From assembly GCF_001894885.1 (NCBI RefSeq), contig NZ_BCXB01000024.1:1-64000 (forward strand): a DNA stretch of 64,000 bases, read 5' to 3'. The notes under the pieces are model-generated. The model saw nothing but the letters and a program-made list of their open reading frames with translations. It was not told the origin of the DNA and searched no databases. The DNA is from Rhodococcus marinonascens NBRC 14363. GTDB taxonomy: Bacteria > Actinomycetota > Actinomycetes > Mycobacteriales > Mycobacteriaceae. A program made the position numbers and the translations under genes. Of the stretch, positions 40,987 through 49,836 are shown in pieces (the stretch's first letter is position 1; the number at the start of each line of letters is the position of its first letter).

Positions 40987-41015
40987 TGCTAGCAGAGTGC
41001 TTGCAATTGCTAGCA
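40987..41015. promoter_or_regulatory. Operator-like cluster before the XRE gene
   Basis: Three sites TGCTAGCA, TGCTTGCA and TGCTAGCA start at 40987, 40998 and 41008, about one helical turn apart. The last two also form an inverted repeat AGAGTGCT / AGCACTCT. They lie 43 bp before the XRE start and may be its autoregulatory operator. Confidence 0.55.
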
Positions 41016-41057
41016 CTCTGGTTTAGGCTTCATCATGCTCAGCAATTCGGAGGACTG

Positions 41058-41594
41058 ATGGCAGGCGACGAGGATCGCGAAGCAACCGGGGCGGGAGATC
41101 TGGCGGCTCGCGTAGTCAGCAACGCCGCTCACGACATCGGCGGGTTCATTCGTGCGCAGCGCGAAGCAGCCCACGTGTCGATGCGACAGTTGGCGCAGCT
41201 AGCCGGTGTCAGCAATCCGTATCTGAGTCAGATCGAGCGGGGGTTGCGCAAGCCCTCGGCGGAGGTGCTTGGGCAGATAGCGAAGGGTCTCCGGGTTTCA
41301 TCGGAGGTCCTGTACGTCCAGGCTGGATACCTCGAGCAACGGCCACACGGTCCCGTCCGCGATGCCCTGCTCGCCGATGCGGCACTCACCGAGCGACAGA
41401 AGCAGATGCTGCTCGAAATCTACGAAACGTTCTGCCGTGAGAACGACTCGGCGGAAACTACCGGCCCCCAGACATCCGGGCTACGGACAGAAGACCGGAC
41501 GTCCGAGCCTCGAACAGAAAAACACCAGCGTTCTGATTTCCAGACGCCGGAACCAGAATCACACACCGTTGAACAGGAGAAAGCCGATGACTGA
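41058..41594 (+). CDS. XRE-family regulator (Rv0474-like)
   Basis: This 178-aa protein has an HTH_3 domain at residues 30-85 (IGGFIRAQREAAHVSMRQLA, then GVSNPYLSQIERGLRKPSAE). A conserved middle (VLYVQAGYLEQ, LTERQKQMLLEIYETF) and a Ser/Thr/Glu-rich tail follow. The start has CGGAGGA five bases upstream. It overlaps hbhA by eight bases, so the two are coupled as in mycobacteria, where it is Rv0474. Confidence 0.85.
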   Translation: MAGDEDREATGAGDLAARVVSNAAHDIGGFIRAQREAAHVSMRQLAQLAGVSNPYLSQIERGLRKPSAEVLGQIAKGLRVSSEVLYVQAGYLEQRPHGPVRDALLADAALTERQKQMLLEIYETFCRENDSAETTGPQTSGLRTEDRTSEPRTEKHQRSDFQTPEPESHTVEQEKADD

Positions 41595-42432
41595 CCTGAA
41601 GAGCATCGATAACGTCAAGACTTCGCTGTATGTAGCGGTAGGCGCAGGAGATGTCATGGTGCAGGCCGTGGGCGACGTTGTCGCCCAGGTTCGCTCGCGC
41701 GCCGAGACCACCCAGGGCGATGTCGAAGAGCGCGTCGACGGTGCCCGCGAGCGCTTCGTCGGGCTGCAGGGAGAGGTCACAGAGGGTGTCGAGAACCTCC
41801 GCGATCGTCTCGCAGGGCTGCCCTCCGAGCTGCCAGAAGAGCTTGCCGAGCTGCGTGAAAAGTTCACCGCCGAGGAACTGCGCAAGGTCGCCGAGGCGTA
41901 CCTCAAGGTCGCATCCGACCTGTACTCCTCTCTTGCGGAGCGTGGCGAAGAAACCGTCGAGCGTATCCGCAAGCAGCCGGCCGTCGAGGAAGGCATCGTC
42001 AGGGCTGAGACTGCTTTCGGTGACGCCGTCGAGCTGACTGAGGAGGCTCTCGGCACCGTGGCACGTCAGACCCGCGCTGTGGGCGAGCAGGCTGCCAAGC
42101 TCGCGGGCCTCGCTTCGGGCCGTATCTCCGACACCGCCGAGGGCCTCGGCGAGGTCATTGCCGACGCCGGCGACGAGGCTGCGCTGAAGGTTCTCGACCT
42201 CGGCGACCAGGTCGAGGAAGCGTCGAAGGACGCCGCCGATCGCGTCACCGCCACCGCGGATGACGTCCAGGCCCGCGCCGGACAGGCGGCCCCGACCAAG
42301 GCTGCCGCTCCCGCGCAGAAGGCCGCGCCTGCCAAGGCTCCTGCCGCTGCCGCCGCTCAGGCCAAGAAGGCTGCTCCGGCGAAGGCTGCGGGCGCTCCGG
42401 CCAAGAAGGCTGCTCCGGCCAAGAAGGCTTGA
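41587..42432 (+). CDS. hbhA: Heparin-binding haemagglutinin-like protein
   Basis: This 281-aa protein resembles HbhA (Rv0475), a surface-associated, helical coiled-coil protein that binds heparan sulfate and has been tied to lipid inclusions in rhodococci. A short hydrophobic N end (SLYVAVGAGDVMVQAVGDVV) leads to a long coiled coil. A Lys/Ala/Pro-rich tail (KAAPAKAAGAPAKKAAPAKK) is the heparin-binding part. No classical signal peptide is present. It overlaps the XRE gene and is followed by a strong hairpin. Confidence 0.85.
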   Translation: MTDLKSIDNVKTSLYVAVGAGDVMVQAVGDVVAQVRSRAETTQGDVEERVDGARERFVGLQGEVTEGVENLRDRLAGLPSELPEELAELREKFTAEELRKVAEAYLKVASDLYSSLAERGEETVERIRKQPAVEEGIVRAETAFGDAVELTEEALGTVARQTRAVGEQAAKLAGLASGRISDTAEGLGEVIADAGDEAALKVLDLGDQVEEASKDAADRVTATADDVQARAGQAAPTKAAAPAQKAAPAKAPAAAAAQAKKAAPAKAAGAPAKKAAPAKKA

Positions 42433-42447
42433 TCCTCGACGCCTTTC

Positions 42448-42474
42448 GGCCCCCGCGTGTATAGCGTGGGGGCC
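42448..42474 (+). terminator. Terminator of hbhA
   Basis: Arms GGCCCCCGCG and CGTGGGGGCC pair with one G-U, 16 bp after the hbhA stop. Confidence 0.75.
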
Positions 42475-42503
42475 GTTGCGCATCGACCTCGTAGTATGAG
42501 GGT

Positions 42504-42797
42504 GTGATTCAAGTTGACGGCATCATGTCTGTGATCTTCCTGGCGATTAAGGTCGTCGCGTTGGGTGGTGCGGCCTTCGCGCTATTTCACGCGGCGCGGC
42601 AGCGAAAAGACGCGTTCACGGCCGTGGACAAGCTGACCAAACCCATCTGGCTGGGCATCCTCGTCGCAGCGTTCCTCGCCCTTCTGCTGTTTACCCCAGT
42701 GGGATTGCTGGGCATCATTGCAGTGGTCGCCGTGTGTGTCTATCTGGTGGACGTGCGTCCGCGCGTTGACGACGTGCAGCGCGGCCCGCGCCGGTAG
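42504..42797 (+). CDS. DUF2516 small membrane protein (Rv0476-like)
   Basis: This 97-aa protein has an N-terminal helix (MSVIFLAIKVVALGGAAFAL), a short basic loop (FHAARQRKDAFTAVDKLTKP) and a second long hydrophobic stretch (ILVAAFLALLLFTPVGLLGI). It ends in a charged tail. Position after hbhA and length match Rv0476. The GTG start is close to another GTG, so the start is approximate. Function is unknown. Confidence 0.8.
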   Translation: MIQVDGIMSVIFLAIKVVALGGAAFALFHAARQRKDAFTAVDKLTKPIWLGILVAAFLALLLFTPVGLLGIIAVVAVCVYLVDVRPRVDDVQRGPRR

Positions 42798-42864
42798 GAC
42801 TTGCAGCGGGCCGGTTCAGAGCAAAAAACCGACCGAGCGTGCAGGAAGAAAAGGCGGGGTGGGA

Positions 42865-43899
42865 ATGTCCGGCGGTTCGCGGATCACCAGACTTCAGGCG
42901 CTCGTCGGAGTTGCAGCAGTGGCCGCGGTAATCGTCGCCGCTGCCGCGGCGACCCGTCACAGGCGCACGACCCGCGGGTCGATGTCGCCGCCCGTGGCCT
43001 CCCCGAACGAATTGCTGCGCACTCCGAGCCTGCAACCTGATGTGACGGAGATCCTGACCGACGACGGAGCCGCGCTGTGCGTCCGCGCCTACGGGCCGGT
43101 GGACGGCGAACCCATTGTGCTCAGCCATGGTTGGGCCTGTTCCTCCGAGTACTGGTATCCGCAGGTGAACGCCCTGGCGGGGAAGTACCGCGTGATCACA
43201 TACGACCAGCGGGGACACGGCCGCAGCACGGTCGGCTCGCTCGCTTTCGGCCCGGACGTTCTCGCGGACGACCTGTCCGCGGTGTTGAAAGCGACGGTGC
43301 ACGAACACAACAAGGCTGTGATCGTCGGTCACAGCATGGGCGGCATGAGTATCATGGCCTGGGCGGATCGGCACCCCGACCAGGTGAACAAGTACGCCTC
43401 GGCGGTGCTGCTCGCCAGCACCGCGTGCGATCGGCTCGTCGCCGATACCAATGTGATCCCTCTCCCGAACGGCTTCCCGCGGGTGCCGGTCCAGGTCGGC
43501 CGGGCGGTCATGAGCACACCGGTGCCGCTCGTCCCCTCCCCGGCGATGACCCGCGCGATCCAGTACACGGCGATGTCACCGAACGCTACGCGCGCCGAAG
43601 TTCAGTTCTGCGAGAACATTGTCAGGGACTGTGACCCACGGATTCGCGGCGGCTGGGGTGAGGCGCTGAGCGGTTTGGACATTCATGGGGCGCTGGAGAA
43701 CCTCGACGTGCCCACCACAGTGCTCGTCGGATCCGCGGACCGGTTGACCCCACCGGTCCACTCCCACAGGCTCGCTTGCATGTTGAACGGCGCCGGAAAC
43801 CTCGAGCGCCTGGTCGTCCTCCCTGGCGTCGGACACATGAGTTCCGTCGAGAACATCGAGGAGTTCAACAAGGAGATCGTGCGCCTGCGGAACCTGTAG
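42865..43899 (+). CDS. Alpha/beta hydrolase with N-terminal membrane anchor
   Basis: This 344-aa protein begins with a membrane helix (LQALVGVAAVAAVIVAAAAA, residues 10-30). An alpha/beta-hydrolase domain follows: LSHGWACSSEYWYPQ for the oxyanion region, VGHSMGGMS with Ser157, VGSADRLTPP with the Asp, and PGVGHMSSVE with the His. It is probably an extracytoplasmic anchored esterase or peroxidase-like hydrolase. The substrate is unknown. GGGGTGGGA lies just before the ATG. Confidence 0.78.
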   Translation: MSGGSRITRLQALVGVAAVAAVIVAAAAATRHRRTTRGSMSPPVASPNELLRTPSLQPDVTEILTDDGAALCVRAYGPVDGEPIVLSHGWACSSEYWYPQVNALAGKYRVITYDQRGHGRSTVGSLAFGPDVLADDLSAVLKATVHEHNKAVIVGHSMGGMSIMAWADRHPDQVNKYASAVLLASTACDRLVADTNVIPLPNGFPRVPVQVGRAVMSTPVPLVPSPAMTRAIQYTAMSPNATRAEVQFCENIVRDCDPRIRGGWGEALSGLDIHGALENLDVPTTVLVGSADRLTPPVHSHRLACMLNGAGNLERLVVLPGVGHMSSVENIEEFNKEIVRLRNL

Positions 43900-43952
43900 C
43901 ACCGGTCGCCTACCGCATGGCGGCAGTCAACCGACCGCATGGTCCGCCCGTG

Positions 43953-44837
43953 CTAGCTGAATACCACCGTCTTACGACCGTGCACGAGGATGCGATCCTC
44001 GAGATGCCAGCGAAGGCCACGGGAGAGGACGAGTTTCTCGATGTCGCGGCCCTGCCGCACCATGTCCGAGACCTCGTCCGCGTGGTCGACGCGAATCACG
44101 TCCTGCTCGATGATGGGGCCCGCGTCGAGTTCTGAAGTCACGTAGTGACAGGTGGCGCCGATGAGTTTCACCCCGCGCGCGAACGCCTGGTGGTACGGGC
44201 GGGCGCCGACGAACGAGGGCAGAAAGCTGTGATGGATGTTGATGGCGCGGCCGGCCCAGTGCTCGCACAGCGTCGACGGGAGCACCTGCATGAAACGTGC
44301 CAGCACCACGGCGTCGGGGTTGTGGGCGTCCACCAGTTCACGCACCCGATCGAACGCCGGTCCGCGCTCCGCGGGATCCTTCGAGAACGGAACGTGGTGG
44401 AAGTCGATGCCGTGCGCTCGTGTGACGCTCTCGAGGTCGCGGTGGTTGCCGATCACGGCGCAGACCTCGGCGGGTAACTCACCACCTGCGGCGCGTCCCA
44501 ACAGGTCGTGGAGGCAGTGCGGCTCTTTGCTCACCAGCAGCACCACGCGCTTGCGTTCACCCGTGTCGGACACTGTCCATTCCGTCTCAGGGCCGAGTTC
44601 GGCGGCAACGCGCGCGAAGCGCTCCCGAAGTTCCTCGATGGACATGTCGACCGAAGAGGCTCGCACTGCCTGACGGGTGAAGAACCAACCGGTGTCGGCA
44701 TCGGCGTGGTAGGCCGCCTCGACGATCCAACCGCCCACCTCTGCGAGGAACGTCGAGATGCGGGCAACGATGCCGGTGCGGTCAGGGCAACCGAGAGACA
44801 ATACGTACCGGTGATCGTCGGTCGAAACAGCGTTCAT
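43953..44837 (-). CDS. purU: Formyltetrahydrofolate deformylase
   Basis: This 294-aa enzyme releases formate from 10-formyltetrahydrofolate and so adjusts the one-carbon pool. An N-terminal ACT domain (YVLSLGCPDRTGIVARISTF) is followed by the formyltransferase-like domain with INIHHSFLPSFVGARPYHQA (catalytic His) and ELDAGPIIEQDV (catalytic Asp). The length is standard. It lies 13 bp after a methyltransferase gene in the same direction. Confidence 0.92.
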   Translation of the reverse strand: MNAVSTDDHRYVLSLGCPDRTGIVARISTFLAEVGGWIVEAAYHADADTGWFFTRQAVRASSVDMSIEELRERFARVAAELGPETEWTVSDTGERKRVVLLVSKEPHCLHDLLGRAAGGELPAEVCAVIGNHRDLESVTRAHGIDFHHVPFSKDPAERGPAFDRVRELVDAHNPDAVVLARFMQVLPSTLCEHWAGRAINIHHSFLPSFVGARPYHQAFARGVKLIGATCHYVTSELDAGPIIEQDVIRVDHADEVSDMVRQGRDIEKLVLSRGLRWHLEDRILVHGRKTVVFS

Positions 44838-44850
44838 GAGGGATAGTCTT

Positions 44851-45684
44851 TCAGGTTGCGTTCCGACCTTTCACGATGGCGGTCCCGACAAGCGTCCCGG
44901 CATCGATGTCGTGAATCGCACGTTCGGCGAGTAACTCGAGGAAATCGCCACGGATCACCTCGACGGTCTGTGCGTCGAACGGCGACAGCGCCCCGCGCAT
45001 GGACCCACCCAGGACTAGGTCCCACGCGAACTCGGGGGTCGCGGGAATGATGTTGGACAGTTCTCGAACCTCGGTCGAGCGCGTGCCGAGTTCGGCCAGC
45101 CACTGGTGCAGACCTTGGGGGGTGTCTATGCGTTCGAGGAGATCGAATGAACTCTCGGCCTGTGCGGGTCGGGGTTCGCCGTGTCGTGCGACGGCGTCGA
45201 GGAAGGCGCTCGCTAAGTCGCGCAGCGCTCCACGCCGCCACACGGTGATTCCGACCTTGCCGCCCGGGCGAACCAGGCCGGCGAGCCGGGTGAACGTCGC
45301 GTCCATGTGGGGCAGAAAGAAGACCCCGTACGAACAGGCGACGGCGTCGTAGCCGACTTCCGGTACGGTGCTCGGCGGCTCCCACTCAATAGCATCCGCG
45401 CAGACGAATTCGATGTTCTGCAGTCCACGCTCGGAGGTTTTCAGTCGCCCCTGTTCGAGCAGTTCGTCAGCTAGGTCGACAGCGTGCACGAGTCCGGACG
45501 GACCCACTGCGGTGGCCGCCGGGATCGCCGAAGACCCTGCGCCGCAGCACACGTCGAGAACAGCATCGCCGGGGCGCAGACCGAGTTGGAAGACCAGAGA
45601 CTGGCCGGCCGGAGTCCACACTGCCCCCGTTAACCGGTCGAATTCCTGCCGAGCCTCGTCGAAGATCGAACCCCGATCGTCCAT
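44851..45684 (-). CDS. Class I SAM-dependent methyltransferase
   Basis: This 277-aa protein has motif [21 protein letters not shown], the second acidic loop [13 protein letters not shown], and motif [19 protein letters not shown], like UbiE/COQ5-type methyltransferases. The substrate is unknown. The gene lies 13 bp upstream of purU and may share its transcript, which would place a methyl-transfer step beside one-carbon metabolism. It is divergent from deoC. Confidence 0.78.
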   Translation of the reverse strand: MDDRGSIFDEARQEFDRLTGAVWTPAGQSLVFQLGLRPGDAVLDVCCGAGSSAIPAATAVGPSGLVHAVDLADELLEQGRLKTSERGLQNIEFVCADAIEWEPPSTVPEVGYDAVACSYGVFFLPHMDATFTRLAGLVRPGGKVGITVWRRGALRDLASAFLDAVARHGEPRPAQAESSFDLLERIDTPQGLHQWLAELGTRSTEVRELSNIIPATPEFAWDLVLGGSMRGALSPFDAQTVEVIRGDFLELLAERAIHDIDAGTLVGTAIVKGRNAT

Positions 45685-45752
45685 ACCGTGATGCTAGCCG
45701 CGATGCCAGCCGCGGCGAGTGCCGGAGAAGGCGTTGTGCGAAGCTCACAGGT

Positions 45753-46418
45753 ATGCCCCACGCTGCACCGACCCGTTCCCAAGTCGCCGACCTCGTCGAC
45801 CACACGCTTCTCGCGCCGCAGGCGACAGCCGACGACGTCAAGGCGCTGATCGACGAAGCCCGATCCCTCGGCGTACTCGCCATCTGCGTGTCGCCGTCGA
45901 TGCTGCCGGTACGGGCCCCCGGTCTGGTGACGGCCGCAGTGGTCGGATTCCCCTCGGGAAAGCACCACTCGCTGGTCAAGGGGGCCGAGGCCAGGCTGGC
46001 GGTGGACCAGGGCGCGCAGGAGATCGATATGGTGATCGACATCGGTGCTGCGGTGGCCGGCGATTTCAACGCCGTGCTCGCCGACGTCCTCACGGTACGG
46101 GAGGCGATCGGTGACGGCACAGTCCTCAAGGTAATCCTCGAGACCGCCGCGCTCACCGACGAGGCGATCGTGGAGTCGTGCCGGGCCGCAGAACGTGCCG
46201 GCGCGAACTTCGTGAAGACATCTACCGGATTCCATCCTTCGGGCGGAGCATCGGTCGAGGCAGTCCGACTGATGGCTCAAACCGTCGGCGGGAGGATCGG
46301 GGTCAAGGCGAGCGGAGGAATCCGTACCGCTCAGACCGCGCTCGACATGATCGCGGCCGGAGCGACGCGGCTGGGCCTGTCGGGAACTCGGGCCGTCTTG
46401 GACGGGTTGCCCAGCTGA
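45753..46418 (+). CDS. deoC: Deoxyribose-phosphate aldolase
   Basis: This 221-aa class I aldolase splits 2-deoxyribose-5-phosphate into acetaldehyde and glyceraldehyde-3-phosphate. The Schiff-base Lys155 is in [12 protein letters not shown] and the second essential Lys185 in [16 protein letters not shown] near the N end is typical. It corresponds to Rv0478 by order and converges with the DUF2993 gene 13 bp downstream. Confidence 0.93.
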   Translation: MPHAAPTRSQVADLVDHTLLAPQATADDVKALIDEARSLGVLAICVSPSMLPVRAPGLVTAAVVGFPSGKHHSLVKGAEARLAVDQGAQEIDMVIDIGAAVAGDFNAVLADVLTVREAIGDGTVLKVILETAALTDEAIVESCRAAERAGANFVKTSTGFHPSGGASVEAVRLMAQTVGGRIGVKASGGIRTAQTALDMIAAGATRLGLSGTRAVLDGLPS

Positions 46419-46431
46419 CCCTGCCGGTCGC

Positions 46432-47199
46432 TCAGACCAGGATTCCGCAACTGCTCTGCTGTTGCTGCTGCTGTTGAGCGGTGTCTGCGGCCGGCATCGT
46501 GTACGCGCCGCCCTCGAGTGTGATGTCGATGGCGTCGTCGGTGACCTGCAACGAGGTTGGCTGCATACCGAGGGGATAGGTCTGCAGACTCGAAGTGAGG
46601 GTCTGGACGATACCGTTCACGAGATCAGTCGGAAGCCCGAAACCGAGGATCTCGGCGCCCACGGTTTCCACGTCGACAAGTCCGTTCGTGACGGTAGGTT
46701 TCACCGTCAGGCCGGCCAGTCCGCCCGGGCCGACGTCGAACTTCAGCGTTCCCGCGTTGGAATCGGCAGTCACTCCACTGATCAGCGAGCCGAACGCCTG
46801 TTCCTGCAGAGTCGTGAGAATGCCTGCGGTGGACCAATTGACACGGGCCTCGGAACTGCCGATGGTGCCGCTGCTGTCGGCGGTGTCCTCGATCCGGATG
46901 TCGTTGACCCGGGCGTGTACCTGCATTCCCTGCGCTGGACCGAACTTCGTGTCGTCGCTGTCGATGGTGATGTAGGGGGTGTTCTTGTCGACCGATTGCA
47001 GAAGGACGGGCTTCCAACTCAGGCCGATGTCGACCTGCGAACCGAGTTGACTCTCGAACTGGTCCGCCATGCAGGTCTTCACGCTGTGGCGCACGAAGAG
47101 TTCGCCGCTGACGAGGATCGCCACGAGTACAGCGATGACGACCAGAGAGATGACGAGCACGCGGTTGCTGCGGGGCGCGGAGTTCATTCGGGCTGTCAT
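46432..47199 (-). CDS. DUF2993 membrane-anchored protein
   Basis: This 255-aa protein has an N-terminal membrane helix (RVLVISLVVIAVLVAILVSG, residues 12-32) and an extracytoplasmic DUF2993 domain. The family includes the mannosyltransferase-associated LmeA and is thought to bind lipids. The C end carries seven Gln in a row followed by SSCGILV, which is unusual. It corresponds by position to Rv0479c. The start MTARMNSAPR at 47199 precedes the helix directly. Confidence 0.72.
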   Translation of the reverse strand: MTARMNSAPRSNRVLVISLVVIAVLVAILVSGELFVRHSVKTCMADQFESQLGSQVDIGLSWKPVLLQSVDKNTPYITIDSDDTKFGPAQGMQVHARVNDIRIEDTADSSGTIGSSEARVNWSTAGILTTLQEQAFGSLISGVTADSNAGTLKFDVGPGGLAGLTVKPTVTNGLVDVETVGAEILGFGLPTDLVNGIVQTLTSSLQTYPLGMQPTSLQVTDDAIDITLEGGAYTMPAADTAQQQQQQQSSCGILV

Positions 47200-47311
47200 T
47201 GCAGGGATTCTTCCCGACAAATCTGAACGAACTCTGTGAAAGCGACGGTGATGAATCGACGAGATCGCTGAAAATGTGATGTACGACATAGTTGCCCAGT
47301 AATCTAGGGAA

Positions 47312-47929
47312 ATGTCCGGATGGTTGGCCCCGCGTCCCGGTGACCCGGAGCGAGAAGGTGTCGGCGAAGAACTGACCCGCGCCGCGACGGCTCAAGCCGG
47401 TTACTTCACCACGGCGCAGGCGCTGCGCCTCGGTTTCGCCGCCGCAGACATAGGCGAGCACGTCGCAGATGGGTCGTGGGTCAAGATCGAGCGAGACCTG
47501 TTCCGCTTGAAGGATTGTCCGCGCTCCGACCTGGAAGAGTTCGCGAAGTGGTGCACCTGGTTCGGTGCCGCGGCGGCGGTCTCCCACCAGAGTGCCGCCG
47601 AACTCCACGGTCTCGGGCACCTGTACCCGCGATTCATCCACCTCTCCACGGTGCTGTCGCCGCCGGCGCCGACGCAGCAGCTCGCGCTACACCGGCGTTC
47701 GTTGCGCCCGGAGGATTGTGAGCAGGTGGGTCCGCTGCGCATCACGACGCCGAAGCGCACCGCACTCGATCTCGCAGCCGGCGGTATCTCTCAGGAGTTA
47801 CTCGACGAGGTGGTTGCCGACGGGGTCGCCATAGGTCGGCTGGATGCCAGTGCACTGTACGGCGAATGCGGGTCGCTGCCGGAGCAGGTGGCGCAGAGGG
47901 TCGAACACGCTCTGGCCGCGTGCAACTGA
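47312..47929 (+). CDS. AbiEi-like antitoxin-domain protein (orphan)
   Basis: This 205-aa protein resembles type IV AbiEi antitoxins. The N-terminal winged-helix part reads GYFTTAQALRLGFAAADIGE, then HVADGSWVKIERDLFRL. A C-terminal part with HQSAAELHGLGHLYPRFIHL and ITTPKRTALDLAAGG follows. No AbiEii-type nucleotidyltransferase toxin lies beside it, so it may act only as a regulator. It is convergent with the TROVE gene. Confidence 0.72.
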   Translation: MSGWLAPRPGDPEREGVGEELTRAATAQAGYFTTAQALRLGFAAADIGEHVADGSWVKIERDLFRLKDCPRSDLEEFAKWCTWFGAAAAVSHQSAAELHGLGHLYPRFIHLSTVLSPPAPTQQLALHRRSLRPEDCEQVGPLRITTPKRTALDLAAGGISQELLDEVVADGVAIGRLDASALYGECGSLPEQVAQRVEHALAACN

Positions 47930-47947
47930 CCGATCACGTCTGCGTGA

Positions 47948-49495
47948 TCAGAACGGCCACTCGCTGTTCCGGGTGTTCTCCAGAAGCGGGATCATGGAAA
48001 ACCCCGCGTCGGAGAGACCTCCGAACGTGTGGCGGTTCGCGGTACCTGTGGGTCCGTGACCGTGGCGGTATCCTGCAACGTTCCACGTGTACACAGGCAC
48101 ATCGGCCGGAACATGTTTCGCCGAATCGCCCCACGTCGACTGCTCGTCGGTCACGATGACGACGCGGTCGTGTCCGCGGTAGTACTTGCGCACCGCAGAC
48201 GGAGTGTCCGTGCCGCCAAGGTTGCCGAAGCTGTCGACCACCCGAAGCACCGGCAGGTGCTTGAACGACACGTACCGACTCCCCGTACCGAACTCGACCA
48301 GGTTCGCCCGCTCGGCGCGTGCCGCCAACACGGTGCCGAACACGGCGGCTGCGTCCGCGCGTGTCAGTTCCGACCGCGCCGAGATGCGGCTGTAGAACAT
48401 CGACCCCGACCGGTCGACGAGAACCAGGGTGCGCCCGGGTAGCGACGGCACTGCGGAGAGCGACGCCCCGAGGGCACGCTCGAGAGCATGCCCCCATCGC
48501 AGGCTCGGTGCGTTCCGGTACGCCGCAAGCAGCCGCATCGGCAGCTGTCGCGACTTCGCGACCTCACCCGGATCTGCGATCCGGGTGGCTACCCGCTCGG
48601 CGATGTGATCGTCGATCCCGGACTCGTCGAAGTTGCGCAGATTACGCAGCAGCGCAGCGTATCCCATAGACGGGATCATTGCCTGCCATGCCGCGGAATC
48701 CATCGGTCCCTGCAGCCAGCCCGCGAGCGACTCCCACGTCATCCCGGCGGCGGACAGCCGCTCAGGCGTGCGGAGGACTGCGCGCCGCTTCTCCAGCGGA
48801 AGCGCTGCCAGTGCGGCGCGTTCGCACAACATGCTCAGGCCGGCAGGTACGGCGTTGTCGCGTCCCTGCCTCCGATCGATTGCGTGCCGAAACAGCTCGC
48901 TCTGCCACGCCGCCGTCGGCGAAGCGTGAGTGAGCTCGATGACGTCGCCGAAGCGGACGTCCCTCGCGTCGGAATCCCATTTCAACAGTGAGCGTTCCGA
49001 GTAGAGGCGGGCGGCTGCATCGGCGACACCGCGCTTGACCGGCTTCGGGATCGAGCGACTATGACGGCTGATCCAGTACGCCAGGATCTCACCGGGTTCG
49101 TCCGCACGCTCCAGCGCGGAGGAGATCACGGCCCGGTTACGGCCGTGCACGCCGGCGCCCAGGCGGGCGCGGACGAACTCCGCCGCCGCAACCACCGCTG
49201 CCGAACGCAGGTGCGCGTCCCGGCGAAGCCAGCCGATCATGCGGGCGGTCCACTCGGGATCGGAGAGGGTGACCTCGTGGACGAGTTCGACGAACCGCCC
49301 GTCGCGATCGTGCTCCGGCTCGTAGAAGGTGTTCTCACCCACCATGTTGGTGACGGCGAGAAGGAACAACTCGCTCCTAGCGTCGCGGGTGTAGCCGTTC
49401 CCGCCCTCGAACGTGCGTCCCGACGGTTGCGTCTCCGATGTGATGGGGCTCAGAACGTTCTTGCGGCGACGCGTTTTCAGATTGAACTTGCTCAT
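47948..49495 (-). CDS. Ro60-like TROVE domain protein
   Basis: This 515-aa RNA-binding protein is a bacterial Ro60 (Rsr). The HEAT-repeat TROVE ring begins at TFEGGNGYTRDARSELFLLA and spans to about residue 330. The C-terminal vWA domain has the MIDAS motif LVLVDRSGSM. Ro60 proteins bind Y RNAs and misfolded RNAs and help exoribonucleases in RNA decay and stress. AAGGAGG lies seven bases before the ATG at 49495, which decides the start. Two tRNA-like sequences directly upstream on the same strand are good Y RNA candidates. Confidence 0.88.
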   Translation of the reverse strand: MSKFNLKTRRRKNVLSPITSETQPSGRTFEGGNGYTRDARSELFLLAVTNMVGENTFYEPEHDRDGRFVELVHEVTLSDPEWTARMIGWLRRDAHLRSAAVVAAAEFVRARLGAGVHGRNRAVISSALERADEPGEILAYWISRHSRSIPKPVKRGVADAAARLYSERSLLKWDSDARDVRFGDVIELTHASPTAAWQSELFRHAIDRRQGRDNAVPAGLSMLCERAALAALPLEKRRAVLRTPERLSAAGMTWESLAGWLQGPMDSAAWQAMIPSMGYAALLRNLRNFDESGIDDHIAERVATRIADPGEVAKSRQLPMRLLAAYRNAPSLRWGHALERALGASLSAVPSLPGRTLVLVDRSGSMFYSRISARSELTRADAAAVFGTVLAARAERANLVEFGTGSRYVSFKHLPVLRVVDSFGNLGGTDTPSAVRKYYRGHDRVVIVTDEQSTWGDSAKHVPADVPVYTWNVAGYRHGHGPTGTANRHTFGGLSDAGFSMIPLLENTRNSEWPF

Positions 49496-49559
49496 GAGTT
49501 GTTCCTCCTTCCGAGAGGTGCCGTTGTTCTTGAGAGGTGCGCGCCACCCGAGGACGAGG

Positions 49560-49640
49560 CGACGGCGGGATGCGGAATCGAAACCGCGTGCTTGCGCACT
49601 TCGCCGAAGAAGTATCCGTCGTCTGCGCACCGAGTGACGC
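49560..49640 (-). ncRNA. Candidate Y RNA module 2 (tRNA-like)
   Basis: On the minus strand a GGTGCGCAGACG start is followed by ACTTC-TTCGGC-GAAGT, an anticodon-arm-like hairpin, and GCGG-TTTCGATT-CCGC, a T-arm-like hairpin with TTCGAT. It lacks a matching acceptor stem, so it is not a normal tRNA. It repeats the layout of module 1. Its place upstream of the Ro60 gene suggests a Y RNA with tRNA-like domains, as in YrlA-type RNAs. Confidence 0.45.
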
Positions 49641-49690
49641 GCACCTATGTCGTGCCGAGTTCAGGGTCGGCGGAGGCATGGACGCGCTCT

Positions 49691-49790
49691 ACTACTGAGC
49701 ACCGGGAACAGGTGTCCCCGGCCGGATTCGAATCGGCGACCACGCGATCTACAGTCGAAGTAGCCCCCGCCTGCGCACCGACACAACATG
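49691..49790 (-). ncRNA. Candidate Y RNA module 1 (tRNA-like)
   Basis: On the minus strand GGTGCGCAGGCG is followed by CTAC-TTCGACT-GTAG, a 4-bp arm with a 7-nt loop, and by GCCGA-TTCGAAT-CCGGC, a T-arm with the classic TTCGAAT loop. Position 37 of the loop would be C, and no acceptor stem pairs, so a true tRNA is unlikely. The shared GGTGCGCAG starts of modules 1 and 2 indicate a duplicated unit. Exact RNA ends are unknown. Confidence 0.5.
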
Positions 49791-49836
49791 TTTCGTGAAG
49801 AGACTCTACGGGGAGGATCGTGCGATGTCGCGCGAA

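Noticed and set aside
49691-49790. Genuine tRNA gene on either strand
   Set aside because: T-arm and anticodon-arm are visible but no acceptor stem pairs, and the residue after the anticodon would be C. A tRNA-like ncRNA fits better.
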